Assembly (NCBI GenBank): GCA_910585825.1
Contig: CAJUEY010000036.1
Span: 1 to 24,099, forward strand
DNA length: 24,099 bases
Direction: 5' to 3'
Origin: an uncultured Lachnospiraceae bacterium
GTDB taxonomy: Bacteria > Bacillota > Clostridia > Lachnospirales > Lachnospiraceae
The translations under genes were made by a program, and so were the position numbers. Within the stretch, counting starts at the first letter, position 1; each line of letters opens with the position of its first letter. The notes beneath the pieces were generated by a model. That model was not told the DNA's origin and did not search any database. It worked only from the letters and a program-made list of their open reading frames with translations. This document shows positions 8,049 to 16,238 of the stretch, piece by piece.

Positions 8049-8336
8049 ATGAGCATAGTGATTGTAGGTGGGAATGAATGTATGACTCGCCAATATAAAG
8101 ATTTATGCAGCGCATATAACTGTCGTGCAAAGGTTTATACAAAGGTGCTGAATGGATTGAGAAACATTGGGAATCCGGATCTGCTTGTGCTTTTTACCGG
8201 AACCGTTTCTCACAAAATGGTGCGCTGTGCGTTGAATGAAGCAAAGGGACGAAATGTAAGAGTTGCGCGCTCTCATACCAGTTCCATTGCTGCGCTGAAA
8301 AATATTTTAGAGGAGCATACCAAAGAAGGGGAATAA
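8049..8336 (+). CDS. DUF2325 domain-containing protein
   Basis: The 95-residue protein matches the DUF2325 family: an N-terminal IVGGNE(C), YKDLC, a central DLLVLFTGTVSHKMV strand-helix and RSHTSSIAALKNIL at the C-terminus. Members are small cytosolic proteins of unknown function, often near metal-homeostasis genes. AGGAAGGGG precedes the ATG. It lies 39 bp after the truncated HMA peptide and has no promoter of its own that I can see, so it should be driven by the operator-flanked promoter at 7834. A role in metal response is inferred from context only. Confidence 0.8.
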   Translation: MSIVIVGGNECMTRQYKDLCSAYNCRAKVYTKVLNGLRNIGNPDLLVLFTGTVSHKMVRCALNEAKGRNVRVARSHTSSIAALKNILEEHTKEGE

Positions 8337-8375
8337 TGGAAGAGAATAAGTCCGGCTGCATAAATTTGAGAGGAT

Positions 8376-8404
8376 CTGTCTGCATACAGGCAGACCTTTT
8401 TTTG
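8376..8404 (+). terminator. Rho-independent terminator after the DUF2325 gene
   Basis: GTCTGC (8378-8383) pairs with GCAGAC (8390-8395) and is followed by a C and about eight T. Confidence 0.85.
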
Positions 8405-8565
8405 TATATAAAAATATGTTTTAATGAATTTGGATAAAAAATGAAGAATGAAAGATTTGATGACTATATATAAGTGTAGGGTCTAAAAGTTCATGAACAG
8501 ATGCCTTTTGGTATTCCTTTATGTGCAGAAGGGAAGCACAATCATTTGAAAAAGGAGATAACACT

Positions 8566-9099
8566 GTGACACGGGATGAATTTGAATATTTATTGATAAA
8601 GTACGAAAAGGATATATATTCTATCTGCATTCGGCTGACAGGGAATCAATGTGAGGCAGATGAGCTGTTTCAGGATACCTGGCTTGCGGCAATGGAACAG
8701 ATGCATAAAATTGATTTTCAAAAGAATCCGCAAAGTTATCTGATTGGAAAAGCAATTTTTTTGTGGAAAGCAAAAAAGCGAAAATTTGCCAGACGACAGA
8801 GGATTGCACCTCAGATCAACATGGAAGATCAGTCAGACGAAACTTTTTATGTCAGTGAAATGCCTTCTTTAGAGCAGCTGGCAGAAAAGAAGGAGTTGAT
8901 CCATACTTTGTTGGAGGAAGTGGAGAAATTGAAGGACAAATACAGAATAGTGGTAGAATTACACTATGCAATGGATTTGACAGCCTTCCAGATTGCAGAC
9001 ATTTTGAAAATCCCAAAAGGAACAGTGGAAAGCAGACTCTACAAGGCAAGAAAATTATTAAAAAACAGAATGGAGGAGCTTGGATATGAAATCGGATAA
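8566..9099 (+). CDS. ECF-type RNA polymerase sigma factor
   Basis: The 177-residue product has the two-domain ECF layout. Region 2 contains YEKDIYSICIRLTGNQCEADELFQDTW in the first 45 residues. Region 4 contains a helix-turn-helix, LTAFQIADILKIPKGTVESRLYKARKLL, near the C-terminus. It directs RNA polymerase to a specific regulon. The GTG at 8566 is chosen because AAAGGAG is spaced correctly before it; an in-frame ATG at 8521 lacks a ribosome site and adds non-family residues. It overlaps the anti-sigma gene by 14 bp, implying translational coupling. The inducing signal cannot be read. Confidence 0.88.
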   Translation: MTRDEFEYLLIKYEKDIYSICIRLTGNQCEADELFQDTWLAAMEQMHKIDFQKNPQSYLIGKAIFLWKAKKRKFARRQRIAPQINMEDQSDETFYVSEMPSLEQLAEKKELIHTLLEEVEKLKDKYRIVVELHYAMDLTAFQIADILKIPKGTVESRLYKARKLLKNRMEELGYEIG

Positions 9100-10300
9100 G
9101 AGAACAGATGAGATAGATGCTTTATTGAAAAGCTGCCTTCAGACAGAGCAGAAACCGGATGATGCATTACATCAGAAAGTCATGCAGAAATGGAAGGAGC
9201 AGTCGAATATGAAAAAAAGAAAATTTTATAAAGCAGCAGCGGCAGCGGCAGCAATTTTGCTGGCATCTACGTTATCCGTAGGAGCCGCCGTGCGTTTTTT
9301 TACTCCAAAGGAAGCGGCGGAAGAACTTGGAGGAACAAAAATCGCAGACTTATTTGAGTCTGATGAAGCCGTTTTGATCAATGAAACCCAGGAAGGCGGT
9401 CAGTATGCGTATACGCTCCTTGGACTGACAGAAGGGAAAAATCTCCTGCAGCTGGATGAAGACGGCAGCTATCTGGAAAAAGACGCATTTTATGCAGTTG
9501 TGGCTGTTTCCCATAAAGACGGCAGCGATTTATCCTTAGACGAATTTCAGGAGAGTGAAAACGGACATTTCATTTCTCCGTTGATTCAGGGATTAGAGCC
9601 TTGGATGTATAATATCGCATCCATGAACGGAGGCTATTCTGAAATGGGAAAAGACGGAATTGTTTACCGTATGATCAATTGCGACAAAATCGGTTATTTT
9701 GCAGACCGTCAGCTTTATCTTTGTATTTCCGATACAACTTTTTACGACAATGATGCATATGATTACGATGAAAAAAGCGGAATCATTACACGGAATGTGG
9801 ATTATGAGGGCACAAATCTGCTGTTTGACCTCCCGATTGCAAGCAGCAGAGCGAATGCGGATATGGCGGAAAATTACTTGAAGGAACTGGAAGAAGAGTG
9901 GAATCCGGATGCGGAGGAAAGCGCCGAAAGCGGCGAGGATTCCGAAACGGATACAGGCATTGGAAATCCAAGTGCACGGGCGGATTATGCGCTCTATCAG
10001 GAAACTTTAAACAGTGCGCCGGAAGAATTGGAGAATGTGCTTACGAATCTGGGCATGACGGTAACAGACAGGCAGACGGTGGAAAAGAAAGATGACAGAT
10101 ATTGTTTCGAGCAGAAATTGGAAGACGGCTTATCAAATCAAATTATATTTTATACAGACGGTTTTGAAAACGGAATAGCGGAAAGCTGTGAGTATAGTGA
10201 ATCAGAAACCGAGGCAGAGTTGTTAATCGAAGTAGCACAGCTGCAGGAAGACGGAACAGCAATATGTACTTTTTATCAAAAAACATACCCAGTGGAATGA
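9086..10300 (+). CDS. Probable transmembrane anti-sigma factor
   Basis: The 404-residue protein has about 45 N-terminal cytosolic residues and a single membrane segment from KAAAAAAAILLASTLSVGAA (near residues 50-69). A long acidic extracytoplasmic part of about 330 residues follows, containing a Glu/Asp-rich linker near residue 275-290. There is no HxxxCxxC zinc motif, so it is not a ZAS-type anti-sigma. Its coupling to the ECF gene (14-bp overlap, GGAGGAG at 9072-9078) is the main evidence for the anti-sigma role. The start at 9086 is preferred over a TTG six bases earlier. I cannot assign a domain to the outer part. Confidence 0.7.
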   Translation: MKSDKRTDEIDALLKSCLQTEQKPDDALHQKVMQKWKEQSNMKKRKFYKAAAAAAAILLASTLSVGAAVRFFTPKEAAEELGGTKIADLFESDEAVLINETQEGGQYAYTLLGLTEGKNLLQLDEDGSYLEKDAFYAVVAVSHKDGSDLSLDEFQESENGHFISPLIQGLEPWMYNIASMNGGYSEMGKDGIVYRMINCDKIGYFADRQLYLCISDTTFYDNDAYDYDEKSGIITRNVDYEGTNLLFDLPIASSRANADMAENYLKELEEEWNPDAEESAESGEDSETDTGIGNPSARADYALYQETLNSAPEELENVLTNLGMTVTDRQTVEKKDDRYCFEQKLEDGLSNQIIFYTDGFENGIAESCEYSESETEAELLIEVAQLQEDGTAICTFYQKTYPVE

Positions 10301-10335
10301 TAAAAAATAAATAAAAACTCATAGAGCAGAATTTG

Positions 10336-10397
10336 ACAGAAAATGGATGAGGCATCTCAGAAATTAGAAATGAATTTGAGAGATGTCTCGTTTTCTG
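10336..10397 (+). terminator. Rho-independent terminator after the sigma/anti-sigma pair
   Basis: GAGGCATCTC (10349-10358) pairs with GAGATGTCTC (10380-10389, one G-T pair), followed by GTTTTC. Outer CAGAAAA/TTTTCTG sequences extend the pairing. Confidence 0.75.
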
Positions 10398-10503
10398 TGT
10401 AGATGTAACTGATTCGGCCTGTAACAGTTCTTCAAAAAAACATAGCATATGCTTATTCCGTATGGTATTATTTATTTATATATTGCAGATGAGGAGGTAA
10501 AAT

Positions 10504-11106
10504 ATGGCAATTAGTTTACAAAAGGGACAAAAAGTAAATTTGAAAAAAACTGTTTCTGCGGGGTTGGGAGAAATTTTAGTCAATTTAAACTGGAATTCCA
10601 GACCGGTAAAGAAAGGTTTATTTTCAGCTTTTAAAGGCAATCATGGAATTGATCTTGATTTGGGATGCCTTTATGAATTAAAAGATGGACGCAAAGGAGC
10701 AGTTCAGGCATTGGGCAATGCATTTGGTTCATTCCATCAGCCGCCCTATATCATGTTAGACGGAGATGACCGGACTGGTGCGGCTGCGGCGGGTGAGAAT
10801 TTAAGAATCAATGGGGATCAGATTTCAATGATTCAACGAATTCTTGTATATACTTATATTTATGAAGGAGTTGCAAATTGGCAGCAGGCAGATGCAGTCG
10901 TTACCATTAAATATCCAGGTGCAGAAGATTTGATTGTGCAGATGGATACTTATAATTCTACAAAAATTATGTGCGGACTTGCTTTGTTTGAAAATATCAA
11001 TGATGAGACATTTAGTGTAGAAAAAATAATTCAATTTTATAATGGGCATTCTGAATTAGACAGAGCATTTGGCTGGGGAATGCGATGGAGCCCCGGAAGA
11101 AAATAG
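10504..11106 (+). CDS. TerD-family protein resembling the TerA C-terminal domain
   Basis: The 200-residue protein matches the TerD/TerA (tellurite and stress resistance) fold. It has LNWNSR near the start, GIDLDLGCLYEL, then YIMLDGDDRTGAAAAGENLRING with the acidic calcium-binding residues, and it ends RAFGWGMRWSPGRK, typical of TerA. Family members bind Ca2+ and act in stress or phage-related membrane complexes; the substrate and role here are unknown. No other ter genes are in the window, so it is a solitary member. GGAGG precedes the ATG. Its TAG stop is part of the TAGGAGG ribosome site of the next gene, so the two are tightly coupled. Confidence 0.85.
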   Translation: MAISLQKGQKVNLKKTVSAGLGEILVNLNWNSRPVKKGLFSAFKGNHGIDLDLGCLYELKDGRKGAVQALGNAFGSFHQPPYIMLDGDDRTGAAAAGENLRINGDQISMIQRILVYTYIYEGVANWQQADAVVTIKYPGAEDLIVQMDTYNSTKIMCGLALFENINDETFSVEKIIQFYNGHSELDRAFGWGMRWSPGRK

Positions 11107-11117
11107 GAGGAATTTAT

Positions 11118-11873
11118 ATGAAACTGATTTCCTGGAATGTTAATGGGCTGCGTGCCTGTGTACAAAAAGGATTTTTGGATTTTTTTAAAGAAATTGATGC
11201 GGACATATTCTGTATCCAGGAGAGCAAACTTCAGGAAGGGCAGATTGATTTGGAGCTTGAGGGCTATCATCAGTATTGGAATTACGCACAAAAAAAAGGA
11301 TATTCCGGAACAGCTGTTTTCGCAAAAGAGGAGCCGATGAATGTAATATGCGGCATGGGGATAGAAGAGCATGATAAAGAAGGCCGGATGATTACTTTGG
11401 AATATCCGGAGTTTTATATGGTAACCGTATATACGCCGAATTCTCAGAATGAGCTGAAACGCCTGAGTTACCGAATGCAGTGGGAAACAGATTTTCTGGC
11501 ATATTTAAAGGAACTGGAAAAGAAAAAACCGGTGATATTCTGTGGAGATATGAACGTGGCGCATCAGGAAATTGATTTGAAGAATCCAAAGAACAACCGG
11601 AAAAATGCAGGTTTTACAGATGAAGAAAGACAAAAATTCACAGAGCTGATGAAGGCGGGCTTTATGGATACCTTTCGTTATTTTTATCCGGAACAGGAGG
11701 GCGTTTATTCCTGGTGGTCTTATCGGTTTCGGGCAAGAGAAAAGAATGCCGGATGGCGCATTGACTATTTCTGCGTGTCGGAAAGCCTGAAAGAGAAGCT
11801 GATAGATGCAAAAATCCACACGGAAGTATTTGGCTCTGACCATTGTCCGGTAGAACTTACAGTAGAGATATAG
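11118..11873 (+). CDS. Exodeoxyribonuclease III (AP endonuclease, ExoIII family)
   Basis: The 251-residue enzyme cleaves DNA at abasic sites and has 3'-5' exonuclease activity in base-excision repair. All family motifs are present: WNVNGLRA (residues 6-13), IQESK with metal ligand Glu35, YTPNS, GDMNVAH, WWSYRFRAREKNAGWRIDYF, and a terminal SDHCPVE with Asp241 and catalytic His242. The ATG at 11118 follows TAGGAGG (11104-11110); an upstream in-frame ATG at 11085 lies inside the TerA-like gene and is rejected. It matches the gene usually called xthA or exoA. Confidence 0.95.
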   Translation: MKLISWNVNGLRACVQKGFLDFFKEIDADIFCIQESKLQEGQIDLELEGYHQYWNYAQKKGYSGTAVFAKEEPMNVICGMGIEEHDKEGRMITLEYPEFYMVTVYTPNSQNELKRLSYRMQWETDFLAYLKELEKKKPVIFCGDMNVAHQEIDLKNPKNNRKNAGFTDEERQKFTELMKAGFMDTFRYFYPEQEGVYSWWSYRFRAREKNAGWRIDYFCVSESLKEKLIDAKIHTEVFGSDHCPVELTVEI

Positions 11874-11945
11874 GAGTTTATGCTCTTTTGACAGGTGAGT
11901 TTGAGATGCGGGAAATTTGAGGACTGCGGGAATAGGGGAATGAAT

Positions 11946-13472
11946 ATGGGTGTTTTTAAGCGGGCGTTTTTGTATGTAACGCGGAAAAGGATGCGGAGTG
12001 TTTTACTGTTTTTGATTTTTTTTGCAGCAGGATTATTTCTTCTGACCGGAATTTCTATTAAAAGGAGCGCCGAAAAAGCGGCGGAAGATTTTCAGAAAAC
12101 CCTGAAAACGGGACTGAGAGTGGAATTAACCGGAGGATCATCCATTGCTATGGAGGAAACCTTTGATGAGAATGGGGAAAAGGTGCAAAACTATGCAGCC
12201 GATCTGATCCGTGAGCATCATATTGAGGAATTCCTTGCAATCGAAGGCGTCAGCGGGTTTTATTGTGATAATCTGCAGCGGTACGACGCATATACAGGCC
12301 TTTCGCTGCATCCTGGCTACAATTCATGGAGTCTGGATATTGCAGACGGAAAAATTCCGCTGGAGGGCGATGTGACAGAAGAGTTTCGGGAATTTGTGAT
12401 AGAGGAACGGGAATCCTTTGAAGCCGGGGCGCATACCAATAGTTTCCTCAGGGTTTATGACAGTGAGTGGCATCCCTCTTTTGTGAATGGCGCAGTGGAG
12501 CTTGTAGCGGGAGAGCATATCAGAGTGAATGATAAGGAGAAGGTTGTTATATCTGATGAAGTGGCAGAGAAAAACGATTTAAAAGTGGGAGATAAGATTA
12601 CGGCGCAGATGGCGGATGTTTTTACAGGAGAACGATATGGCAGCATTTATGAGACAGAAATTGCAGGGATTTTTCATATTAATTTTGAACAAAAAGTTTT
12701 GAAGGACAAAACATTTGAAAACGATATTCTGGCAAATACGTTTTTCAGCACGGCGGATGTATGGACTTGGGTCAGACGCGAATATCAGATTCAGAATGGA
12801 TATACGGTTTTTGCGCCGATAACGGATGATATCGTCTGCCTGATGACGATTTTTGTGGAAGATCCGTCTTATCTTGATTCGGTGAAGGAGAAACTGCTGG
12901 CCATAGATTCCATTGACTGGAAATATTACGAATTCGGAGTGTATGACAAGGATTATCAGACAGCAGCCGCACCGCTGCTTTCGATGATGAAGATATCCAA
13001 TCTGCTGGCTGTGATTCCTGCTGTGGGAGTTCTTATGATTCTTTATCTGATATTGAGCATATGGATGCGAAGCCGAGGAAGTGAAATCGGGATTCTTTCT
13101 TCTATAGGGGTGAAAAAGAAAACGCTGCGGCGGCAGTTTCTCATAGAATGCTGCAGTATTACGGCTGCTGCCTTTGCAGCTGCGCTGCTGTTGTCAGGAC
13201 CGGTAACAAAACTGGTGGGAAACGGGCTTCAGACATTGATCTATTCTGCCGATGGGACAGAAAAATTTGAAGTGGAGATTGAAACGGGAACGGATGATAT
13301 GTTAATCAATATGATGCCGCCGTCCAAAGAAGAAGCGCTGCCTTATACAGTTACGATAGAAGAGGCCGGCTTTGTGCTTTTGCTTTTGACCGGAACCGCT
13401 GCGGCGGCTGTGCTGGCATCTTCGGCGGAGCTTTTGGGGCAAAAGCCGAGGGAGATTCTGGGGAGGAAATAG
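11946..13472 (+). CDS. FtsX-like ABC transporter permease, orphan
   Basis: The 508-residue membrane protein begins MGVFKRAFLYVTRKRMRS, typical of the MacB/FtsX permease group. It has one membrane helix near residues 19-40, a large extracytoplasmic domain to about residue 350, and three C-terminal helices (LLAVIPAVGVLMILYLILSIW, a second Ala/Leu-rich one, and VLLLLTGTAAAAVLAS). Such permeases normally work with a cytosolic ATPase in lipoprotein or peptide export, but none is adjacent. The start at 11946 fits TAGGGGA and matches the neighbour paralogue; ATGs at 11940 and upstream are less likely. A decayed copy follows 42 bp downstream. Confidence 0.85.
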   Translation: MGVFKRAFLYVTRKRMRSVLLFLIFFAAGLFLLTGISIKRSAEKAAEDFQKTLKTGLRVELTGGSSIAMEETFDENGEKVQNYAADLIREHHIEEFLAIEGVSGFYCDNLQRYDAYTGLSLHPGYNSWSLDIADGKIPLEGDVTEEFREFVIEERESFEAGAHTNSFLRVYDSEWHPSFVNGAVELVAGEHIRVNDKEKVVISDEVAEKNDLKVGDKITAQMADVFTGERYGSIYETEIAGIFHINFEQKVLKDKTFENDILANTFFSTADVWTWVRREYQIQNGYTVFAPITDDIVCLMTIFVEDPSYLDSVKEKLLAIDSIDWKYYEFGVYDKDYQTAAAPLLSMMKISNLLAVIPAVGVLMILYLILSIWMRSRGSEIGILSSIGVKKKTLRRQFLIECCSITAAAFAAALLLSGPVTKLVGNGLQTLIYSADGTEKFEVEIETGTDDMLINMMPPSKEEALPYTVTIEEAGFVLLLLTGTAAAAVLASSAELLGQKPREILGRK

Positions 13473-13513
13473 GTGTTCTAAATGCATCCGGCAGTAAAAA
13501 GGAGAGAGGTTGT

Positions 13514-14212
13514 ATGGGGATTGGGAAACGGGCGTTTCTTTATGTGACGCGTAAAAAGATGCGGAGTCTTTTACTGTTTTTGATATCAGCTTAAATGAAA
13601 AAGGGGAAGAGATCATCAATTATAATGTTTCGTTTATGATGGAAGAGCATATTCGGGAATTTCTTGCCATAGAAGGTGTGAGAGAATTTTATTGTGATAA
13701 AATAGGGTATGAAACGGGATATACGGGACTTGCGCTGCGTCCGGGATACCAGACATGGTGTCTTGGCATAATAGAAGGAACCGTTCCGCTGGAGGGAGAC
13801 ATAACAGAAGAATTTCGGGATTATTTGATCGAAGAGTGTAAAAAGGCTACGGAAGTCGGTACACATACCAACAGTTTCATCAACGTGTATGACAGCAGGC
13901 GGCATCCTGCTTTTATCAATGGCGCGGTCGAATTGACGGAGGGAAGGCATGCAGACATTGTTTTATGCATCCGGCAAGGAGGAAGGGTATGAAGTGGTTA
14001 TGCCGCCGGGAACTTCGGAAATGGATATTAATATGCTGCCGCCAGTGAAAGGAGAATCATTGCCTTATGCCGTTGCGCCGCAGCAGGCATGTCTGTTTTT
14101 TTTGCTCCTGACAGGAACAGCGGCAGTTTCCGTGCTGATTTCCTTCGGAAAGGTATTTCGCCGGGAGATTTTGGTTTATGCCGGTACAAAAAATACTGGT
14201 AACAGCCGATAA
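13514..14212 (+). pseudogene. Decayed tandem paralogue of the FtsX-like permease
   Basis: It starts MGIGKRAFLYVTRKKMRSLLLFLI, nearly the same as the intact gene, then jumps in a different frame to SLNEKGEE (matching FDENGEK of the intact copy). That loses about 45 codons, including the first membrane helix. The middle part matches REFLAIEGV through NGAVEL. A second deletion of about 240 codons then joins it to QTLFYASGKEE (matching QTLIYSADGTE), and a tail with LLLTGTAA follows. The two deletions shift frame, so no full product can be made. GAGAGAGG before the ATG is still intact. Confidence 0.88.
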
Positions 14213-14271
14213 ATAAACTATAAGACTGTAACAAAATAACTTGTGTCATATTGCGTCAGGGAGGATAAGAT

Positions 14272-14850
14272 ATGAAAATAAGTGAAGCTCAGAAAAAATA
14301 CCAGCAGCAGCGTCAGGCGCTGATCAACCAGCGGAAACAGCTGGTTAAGAAACGCGACGAATTACAGAAGAAAGTCCCCGTTTCCGAAGAGGAAAAAGCA
14401 TATTTTTCAGAAACAGCCGCTACATTGGAACTTTCCATAAAAGAAGTAAATCAGAAGTTTGATGAAAACCAAACAGTTCTGGATCAGCTTGCAGAACAGC
14501 ATGCAGCCGTCTGGAATAAGGAAGTATCGAGACAGCAGAAGGACGCCGTACAGGAAGCAGCAATGGAGCTGGGGAAGGTTATGGCTGTTTTCAGGCGGAT
14601 TTCAAGCGGAGCCATAGTTCCTGGTAAGGATGAACAGAAATTAATGGAATACAATATGGAAATGTATAAGGCTGCTAAAAATCTGGCGACCATGCGGATA
14701 ATGGAAGAAAAACGCAAAAAATACGACTCCCTTTGGAAAGATGAAAACGAAACTGGAGAAGAATACGATCCGCAGGGCAAAGCCGACAATGCCGAGGCAG
14801 CTGTGGATTTACCGGAAATTGAAATGCCGGACATAGAATATGAGTTTTAG
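14272..14850 (+). CDS. Conserved-type hypothetical coiled-coil protein
   Basis: I do not recognise this 192-residue protein. Residues 1-95 are Gln/Lys/Glu-rich and read as a long coiled coil (KKYQQQRQALINQRKQLVKK and onward). Residues 96-150 form another helical region, and the last 45 residues are acidic with a PEIEMPDIEYEF end. There is no signal peptide, membrane helix or catalytic motif. It is preceded by GGGAGG and followed by a strong terminator, so it is a single-gene unit. A cytosolic scaffold or structural role is a guess from the coiled coil. Confidence 0.7.
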   Translation: MKISEAQKKYQQQRQALINQRKQLVKKRDELQKKVPVSEEEKAYFSETAATLELSIKEVNQKFDENQTVLDQLAEQHAAVWNKEVSRQQKDAVQEAAMELGKVMAVFRRISSGAIVPGKDEQKLMEYNMEMYKAAKNLATMRIMEEKRKKYDSLWKDENETGEEYDPQGKADNAEAAVDLPEIEMPDIEYEF

Positions 14851-14869
14851 GAATTGTACTTTGCAACTC

Positions 14870-14924
14870 AAATATCCTGTGGAACATTGCGTGTTAAAAA
14901 CACCGGATTCCACAGGATATTTTT
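14870..14924. terminator. Bidirectional-looking terminator between convergent genes
   Basis: AATATCCTGTGGAA (14871-14884) pairs perfectly with TTCCACAGGATATT (14908-14921), followed by T bases on the + strand and flanked by A-rich sequence on the left. It can end the coiled-coil gene and the - strand catalase gene. Confidence 0.88.
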
Positions 14925-14950
14925 GGTAAGCGGATGAAAATCAGGATTGC

Positions 14951-15451
14951 CTATTTGCAGCCGCAGTTTTTGTCAATGACGGGATTGCATGCATAGAAAT
15001 TCTTGGAATCCAGCCGTTCCTGAATCAGCCGCAGAGCTTCGCCGAAACGCTGAAAATGAACAACTTCTCTTGCGCGCAGGAAACGGATCGGTTCGATGAC
15101 ATCCGGGTCCTTTACGACGCGGAGAATATTGTCATAAGTGCTTCGTGCTTTTTGTTCTGCTGCCATGTCTTCCATAATATCTGTAATTGGATCTGCTTTT
15201 ACCTGGAATTCGCAGGCATTTTGAGGAACGCCGCCGGCTGCCTGGGGCCATACGCCTAATGTATGGTCAATATAGTAATCGCCGAAACCGGATTCTTTGA
15301 TTTCTTCCGGCGTCAGATTGCGGGTAAGCTGATGCACGATGGTTGCAATCATTTCATAGTGAGCCATTTCTTCTGTACCCACAGAAGCAGCGGTAATGTT
15401 CCACTTACCGTATTTTTGGACGGGCATGATACGGTGGGATTCCCGATACAT
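14951..15451 (-). pseudogene. CotJC-like manganese catalase, 5'-truncated
   Basis: The frame encodes 166 residues that match the manganese catalase/CotJC family from GTEEMAHYEM onward: VHQLTRNLTPEEIKESGF, YIDHTLGVWPQAAGG, MAAEQKARSTYDNIL, REVVHFQRFGEALR and a Cys-rich end. The Glu of GTEEMAH, its His, the Glu of AAEQKAR and the His of REVVHF are the likely manganese ligands. The N-terminal 30-40 residues that usually carry the first Glu ligand are missing, and the first residues (MYRESHRIMPVQKYGKW) fit poorly. No ribosome site precedes the ATG. It appears cut by a rearrangement near 15450 and is probably inactive. Confidence 0.75.
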
Positions 15452-15462
15452 TGCTTTTCGAC

Positions 15463-15601
15463 GTTTGAAAGGATAAAAAAGTATGATGAAAATGAAGATG
15501 CGGGGAATGTCGGGCAGCCTTATTCTATCGAGGTTAGAGATACGGAAAGGACGATAACTATATATGGCATTGCTTCAACGAGATTTGATATAGCAGGTTA
15601 A
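15463..15601 (+). pseudogene. 3' tail of an unidentified + strand gene
   Basis: The frame ending at the TAA at 15599-15601 reads KKYDENEDAGNVGQPYSIEV and then RDTERTITIYGIASTRFDIAG, which has ordinary protein-like composition and is followed by a terminator at the right distance. Upstream it runs into sequence antisense to the catalase gene. I infer that the first part of this gene was lost when the two regions were joined. I do not recognise the family. Confidence 0.45.
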
Positions 15602-15608
15602 ATTGTTT

Positions 15609-15651
15609 CAGACCTATTTGTTTTATTGTGGACAAGTAGGTCTGATTTTTT
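15609..15651 (+). terminator. Rho-independent terminator after the unidentified tail
   Basis: CAGACCTA (15609-15616) pairs with TAGGTCTG (15637-15644) and is followed by ATTTTTT. Confidence 0.8.
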
Positions 15652-15708
15652 GTAGTAAAGCACACAAGCGATAAAAAATTTATGCGTATTTTAGTACAGA
15701 GGTGAAAG

Positions 15709-15728
15709 TTTGGAAGTAAACTTCCAAA
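15709..15728. promoter_or_regulatory. Perfect palindrome upstream of the AbiEi-like gene, IR1
   Basis: TTTGGAAGT-AA-ACTTCCAAA is a perfect inverted repeat. AbiEi-type antitoxins are known to repress their operons by binding inverted repeats, so this is a candidate operator. Confidence 0.55.
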
Positions 15729-15739
15729 TCTACCTGAAT

Positions 15740-15756
15740 GACGCAGTAAATGCGTC
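15740..15756. promoter_or_regulatory. Perfect palindrome upstream of the AbiEi-like gene, IR2
   Basis: GACGCA-GTAAA-TGCGTC lies just before the AAGGAGG ribosome site and 11 bp after IR1. Its sequence differs from IR1, so it may be a leader hairpin rather than a second operator. Confidence 0.5.
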
Positions 15757-15770
15757 AGAAGGAGGAAATA

Positions 15771-16238
15771 ATGCTAACACAAAATGATATAAGAATACTA
15801 AGCAAAATATTTTCTGATTATGGCTATGTCATGACAACGGCACAGCTTACAAATGAAAAATTGTTTTATAGAGATATTCAACGTATGCTGGAACAAGGAT
15901 TGATTGAAAGAATAAAAAGGGGCTGTTACCATTGGGTGGATGACTATGGTACGAGTGAGGTGGTTATTGTCAACCGCCTGTTCCCTGATGCAGTTCTTTG
16001 TATGGAAACAGCCCTTTTCTATTATAGATACAGTGACAGGAATCCCGCTGAATGGAATATTACCATTGACAAAAATACTTCCAGAAAGCGTACAAATATT
16101 GATTATCCTCTCATTAAGGCTTATCGGGTTGAGCCAGAGCTGCTTTCCATTGGAAAAACAAAAGGGGACATTGGCAATAGCAGGGTATTGTGGTTTTTGG
16201 GACATTTATTTGTGGAGATACACAGGCGGTATGAATAA
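15771..16238 (+). pseudogene. AbiEi-family antitoxin/transcription regulator, C-terminally damaged
   Basis: The frame encodes 155 residues. The N-terminal winged helix (ILSKIFSDYGYVMTTAQL, RDIQRMLEQGLIERIKRGCYHW) and the middle (LFPDAVLCMETALFYYRYSDR, WNITIDKNTSRKR) match the type IV toxin-antitoxin AbiEi family. After KTKGDIG the expected IYDRDRT C-terminal domain is lost and the tail RVLWFLGHLFVEIHRRYE is non-homologous, ending early. The start at 15771 is set by AAGGAGG (15759-15765). The usual partner, the AbiEii nucleotidyltransferase toxin, is not downstream. The DNA-binding half could still act as a repressor. Confidence 0.72.

Noticed and set aside
15056..15259. Plus-strand frame opposite the manganese catalase fragment
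   Set aside because: The composition is Cys/Phe-rich and unlike a normal protein, while the opposite strand carries clear catalase motifs.
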